Source of the DNA: Nocardioidaceae bacterium
GTDB taxonomy: Bacteria; Actinomycetota; Actinomycetes; Propionibacteriales; Nocardioidaceae
Reading direction: 5' to 3'
DNA: 17,508 bases
Assembly: GCA_013696065.1 (NCBI GenBank)
Contig: JACCZJ010000399.1
Span: 1-17,508 of the forward strand
The notes under the pieces were generated by a model. The model made no database searches, had not been told where the DNA came from, and saw nothing but the letters and a program-made list of their open reading frames with translations. Shown one piece after another: positions 15,340-17,508 of the stretch. Both the position numbers and the translations under genes were made by a program. Numbering within the stretch: the first letter of the stretch is position 1; every line of letters begins with the position of its first letter.

Positions 15340-16800
15340 TCAGTCCTCTTCGGCGGCAAGACGTGCGATAGCTGCGAGTGGAATCGCTAACCAGGTGGGC
15401 CGGTTGCGGGCTTCGTACAGCGCCTCATATACGGCTTTGTCGATCTCGTAGGCGCGCAGAACCAGGTCTTGCGAGGGTTCGTCGTTGCCTGCCACCGAGG
15501 AGTAGCCCTCGAGGAACGCCCGCCGGTTGCGTTGCACCCACTCGTCGGCGCGATAGCTCAGCTGGTCGCTTGGCCCGAATTGGTGCAGCGTCGCGGCAGC
15601 GGCATAGTCGAACGACCGCAGCATCCCAGCGACGTCACGCAGCTGCGAGTCGAGGGTTACCCGTTCGGGGAGAGATTTTGCTGGCTCACCCTCGAAGTCG
15701 ATGAGCTTCCACCCCTTCACCGTGCGCAGGACCTGGCCGAGGTGCAAATCACCGTGGATGCGCTGAACCCGAAGGGGCTCGCTGAGTGCCGCGAAAGCGT
15801 CGAAGTGATCCCGCAGTGCGTCGGCATACTGCGCTAGCTGCGGAACCGCAGCAACCGCAGCGTCGAGGCGCTCCACCATGGCACCGCCACGACGCCGTTG
15901 ATCCTCAGCGGTCAACGTTCCCACCTCGAAGACCGCGGCCAGGTCGAGGTGTACGTCGGCCGTGGCAGCGCCAAGCCGTTCGGCTTCAGCCGCGAAGTCA
16001 CCGCCCACCTCGTCGGGGTGCAGGTCTTCCTCGATGAGGAGGTCGCGCATGCTCGCGAGAGCCAGCTGCCAGCCGTCGGTGGCGGTGCGCAACAAGGTCT
16101 GCAGCATGGCGAGCTGGCCGGTGTGGTGGAGACCCTCCCCATCCACCCACGTCGCCTCGATCCAGCCCAGCAAGGCAGCGACATGGTCACTCTTGTGGTG
16201 GGTCAGGGCCGCGTGGATCTCGATGTCAGGGTTGCCGCCGGCGCTGATTCGGCGAAAGAACTTGAGGATGGCGCTCTCGCCGTAGATGACCGAGGTGTTC
16301 GACTGATCGGCGCTGCTGACGATGCCTTGCTCCGCATCGTCCGGCAGCTCGGCCCCCTCGACCACCACGAAGGTCGCCTGCGCTTCCTGGTCGGCCGGCC
16401 GCTGCACGTCTTCGGGCGGCCGCCGCACTGCTTCTTCGGCCCGCCGCCGTACTCCTTCTTCGGCCTGCCGAAAGCAACCCAGCATCGCCGCCGTCACGCT
16501 CTTGACGTGGACGGCGTCGTAGGCGACGACGTCGCCAAGCTCAGGGTGCTTGAGATCGCCTAACAAGGCATGGGCCAGCGCGGGATCCGGCTCGGCGAGA
16601 TAGACCAGGGGGACCTGGTAGGCGTCCTGGTCGCCGTCGTCATAAGCGACCGTCACGATCTCGAAGCGGGCGCGCGCATCGTCGCTCGTCAGCCAGGGCA
16701 ACGCGTGAACATGCACCACGGTAAAAGTGCGGCCCTTGCCGCCGAACCAGCGTTGGTTGACGAGATACGTCGCCAGGTGCTCGTGCAGGTCAGCCGTCAT
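15340..16800 (-). CDS. mak: maltokinase
   Basis: Phosphorylates maltose to maltose-1-phosphate with ATP, giving the substrate of the maltosyltransferase GlgE. The 486-residue protein has the split-kinase layout of Mak/Pep2. An N-terminal cap (MTADLHEHLATYLVNQRWFGGKGR) carries the family's RWFGGK signature. The nucleotide region QSNTSVIYGESAILKFFRR follows with Lys180. The catalytic loop is RIHGDLHLGQVL (348-358, Asp351), and LIDFEGEP (367-373) carries the metal-binding Asp368. It is about 30 residues longer than the M. tuberculosis enzyme as I recall it. The extra length matches a charged repeat at residues 110-141 (see the repeat entry). ATG 16800 overlaps the treS stop by four bases as ATGA, a classic coupled arrangement. 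It is a separate protein, not fused to TreS as in some bacteria. Its C-terminal helical part ends LAIPLAAIARLAAEED. Confidence 0.93.
   Translation of the reverse strand: MTADLHEHLATYLVNQRWFGGKGRTFTVVHVHALPWLTSDDARARFEIVTVAYDDGDQDAYQVPLVYLAEPDPALAHALLGDLKHPELGDVVAYDAVHVKSVTAAMLGCFRQAEEGVRRRAEEAVRRPPEDVQRPADQEAQATFVVVEGAELPDDAEQGIVSSADQSNTSVIYGESAILKFFRRISAGGNPDIEIHAALTHHKSDHVAALLGWIEATWVDGEGLHHTGQLAMLQTLLRTATDGWQLALASMRDLLIEEDLHPDEVGGDFAAEAERLGAATADVHLDLAAVFEVGTLTAEDQRRRGGAMVERLDAAVAAVPQLAQYADALRDHFDAFAALSEPLRVQRIHGDLHLGQVLRTVKGWKLIDFEGEPAKSLPERVTLDSQLRDVAGMLRSFDYAAAATLHQFGPSDQLSYRADEWVQRNRRAFLEGYSSVAGNDEPSQDLVLRAYEIDKAVYEALYEARNRPTWLAIPLAAIARLAAEED
16378..16473 (-). repeat. four decayed 24-bp (8-residue) tandem units inside mak
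   Basis: In the coding direction the four units translate as FRQAEEGV, RRRAEEAV, RRPPEDVQ and RPADQEAQ. Units 1 and 2 share 18 of 24 bases and units 2 and 3 share 17 of 24, counted by hand. Unit 4 is weaker. The pattern suggests slippage-driven expansion in a surface loop of the N-terminal domain. The unit length keeps the reading frame. Confidence 0.6.
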
Positions 16801-17508
16801 CGCGGTTGCGCCCCCTCGGATCGCGAGATCAAGAACCAGTAGAATCCGTGGCCGGTCAGCGTCAGGAGATAGGGCAGCTCTCCGATCCGCGGAAACTGGA
16901 CGTGGCCGATCATCTCGATGGGGTCACTGCCCTCCCAGCGGCGCAAATCGAGCTCGACGGGTTGCGGGAATCGCGACAAGTTGTTGACGCAGAGCACAGT
17001 GTCGTCGCCGAAGTCGCGGCTGAACGAGAAAACACTGGGGTTGCTGCCGCCAAGATCGGTGAAGGTTCCGACCCCGAAGGCCGGGTGTTGTTTGCGGGCG
17101 TGGATCATGCGTCGGGTCCAGTGCAGCAGCGAGGAGGTGTTCTCCAACTCTGCCTCGACGTTGACCGCCTGATATCCGAACACCGGGTCCATCACCATGG
17201 GGAGGGCCAGCTTGCCTGGTGTTGCGGTGGAGAAACCGGCGTTGCGGTCGGGGGTCCACTGCATGGGGGTGCGCACACCGTCGCGGTCACCGAGCCAGAT
17301 GTTGTCGCCCATACCGATCTCGTCGCCGTAGTAGAGAACAGGCGATCCCGGCAGCGACAACAACAGCGCGGTGAAGAGTTCCATTTGGTTGATGGCGTTG
17401 GCGAGCAACGGAGCAAGCCGTCGGCGGATGCCGATGTTGGCCTTCATCCGCGGGTCCTTGGCGTACTCGGACCACATGTAGTCACGGTCTTCGTCCGTCA
17501 CCATCTCG
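16797..17508 (-). CDS. treS: trehalose synthase TreS, C-terminal part (truncated by window edge)
   Basis: TreS isomerises trehalose and maltose reversibly and can feed maltose to maltokinase. Only about 237 C-terminal residues are inside the window; the frame continues past 17508, and the ATG at 17504 is internal (the preceding codon is Glu, in the usual E-MVTDEDRDYMW context). Visible family signatures are SLPGSPVLYYGDEIGMGDN, GDRDGVRTPMQW, and the C-terminal beta-domain with VNNLSRFPQPVELDLRRW and a final GHGFYWFLI. The full protein should be about 580-600 residues. The stop overlaps the maltokinase start as ATGA. This gene is the first visible member of the treS-mak-glgB operon; a glgE would be expected upstream, to the right of the window, if the usual order holds. 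Confidence 0.93.
   Translation of the reverse strand, partial: EMVTDEDRDYMWSEYAKDPRMKANIGIRRRLAPLLANAINQMELFTALLLSLPGSPVLYYGDEIGMGDNIWLGDRDGVRTPMQWTPDRNAGFSTATPGKLALPMVMDPVFGYQAVNVEAELENTSSLLHWTRRMIHARKQHPAFGVGTFTDLGGSNPSVFSFSRDFGDDTVLCVNNLSRFPQPVELDLRRWEGSDPIEMIGHVQFPRIGELPYLLTLTGHGFYWFLISRSEGAQPR

Overview
The window looks like chromosomal DNA of a GC-rich actinobacterium (Actinomycetota). The indicators are a NucS/EndoMS mismatch endonuclease, a DivIVA-type coiled-coil protein, an isobutyryl-CoA-mutase-type acyl-CoA mutase with MeaB and methylmalonyl-CoA epimerase, and a treS-mak-glgB trehalose/glycogen cluster. The order nucS, 3-hydroxyacyl-CoA dehydrogenase, coiled-coil protein, epimerase, meaB, icmA-like mutase, thioredoxin/TPR protein, glg/tre genes resembles, from memory, a compacted form of the Streptomyces coelicolor SCO5385-SCO5443 and Mycobacterium tuberculosis Rv1321-Rv1328 neighbourhoods. 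I cannot name the genus. No rRNA, tRNA, insertion sequence, prophage gene, CRISPR array or recognisable riboswitch was seen, and no gene-free stretch exceeds 300 bases.

Layout. (1) Positions 50-850 encode a PRC-barrel/DUF2382 protein. It is followed by a strong hairpin (887-923) shared with convergent nucS (951-1625, minus). (2) Divergent from nucS, a tandem-domain 3-hydroxyacyl-CoA dehydrogenase (1695-3362) and an alpha/beta hydrolase (3366-4121) form a tight plus-strand pair. (3) On the minus strand, reading leftward from 7284, come methylmalonyl-CoA epimerase, a DivIVA-like coiled-coil protein and an AI-2E-family membrane protein. (4) Divergent from the epimerase is meaB (7477-8439). After it come a 55-residue small protein (8536-8703), a PH-domain membrane protein (8713-9237), a membrane protein with a disordered N-terminus (9424-10287) and the mutase (10370-12112). 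(5) The right end is a minus-strand operon: treS (running off the window), mak, glgB and a thioredoxin-like/TPR gene.

How the genes work together. The mutase, MeaB and epimerase handle branched and short acyl-CoA carbon-skeleton rearrangement. The mutase has the Phe/Gln active-site pair of isobutyryl-CoA mutase and no B12-binding domain, so a separate small subunit must be encoded elsewhere. The dehydrogenase would act on the 3-hydroxyacyl-CoA side of the same acyl-CoA metabolism. At the right end TreS and maltokinase make maltose and maltose-1-phosphate for GlgE, and GlgB adds branches, giving alpha-glucan from trehalose.

There is no clear-cut new system. The most interesting local oddities are an epimerase with Gln-Gln where the family has a metal-binding His-His, a dehydrogenase whose second half has a shrunken NAD domain, a decayed 24-bp repeat inside maltokinase, a cysteine-free thioredoxin-like protein, and a small-protein/PH-domain pair of unknown role.
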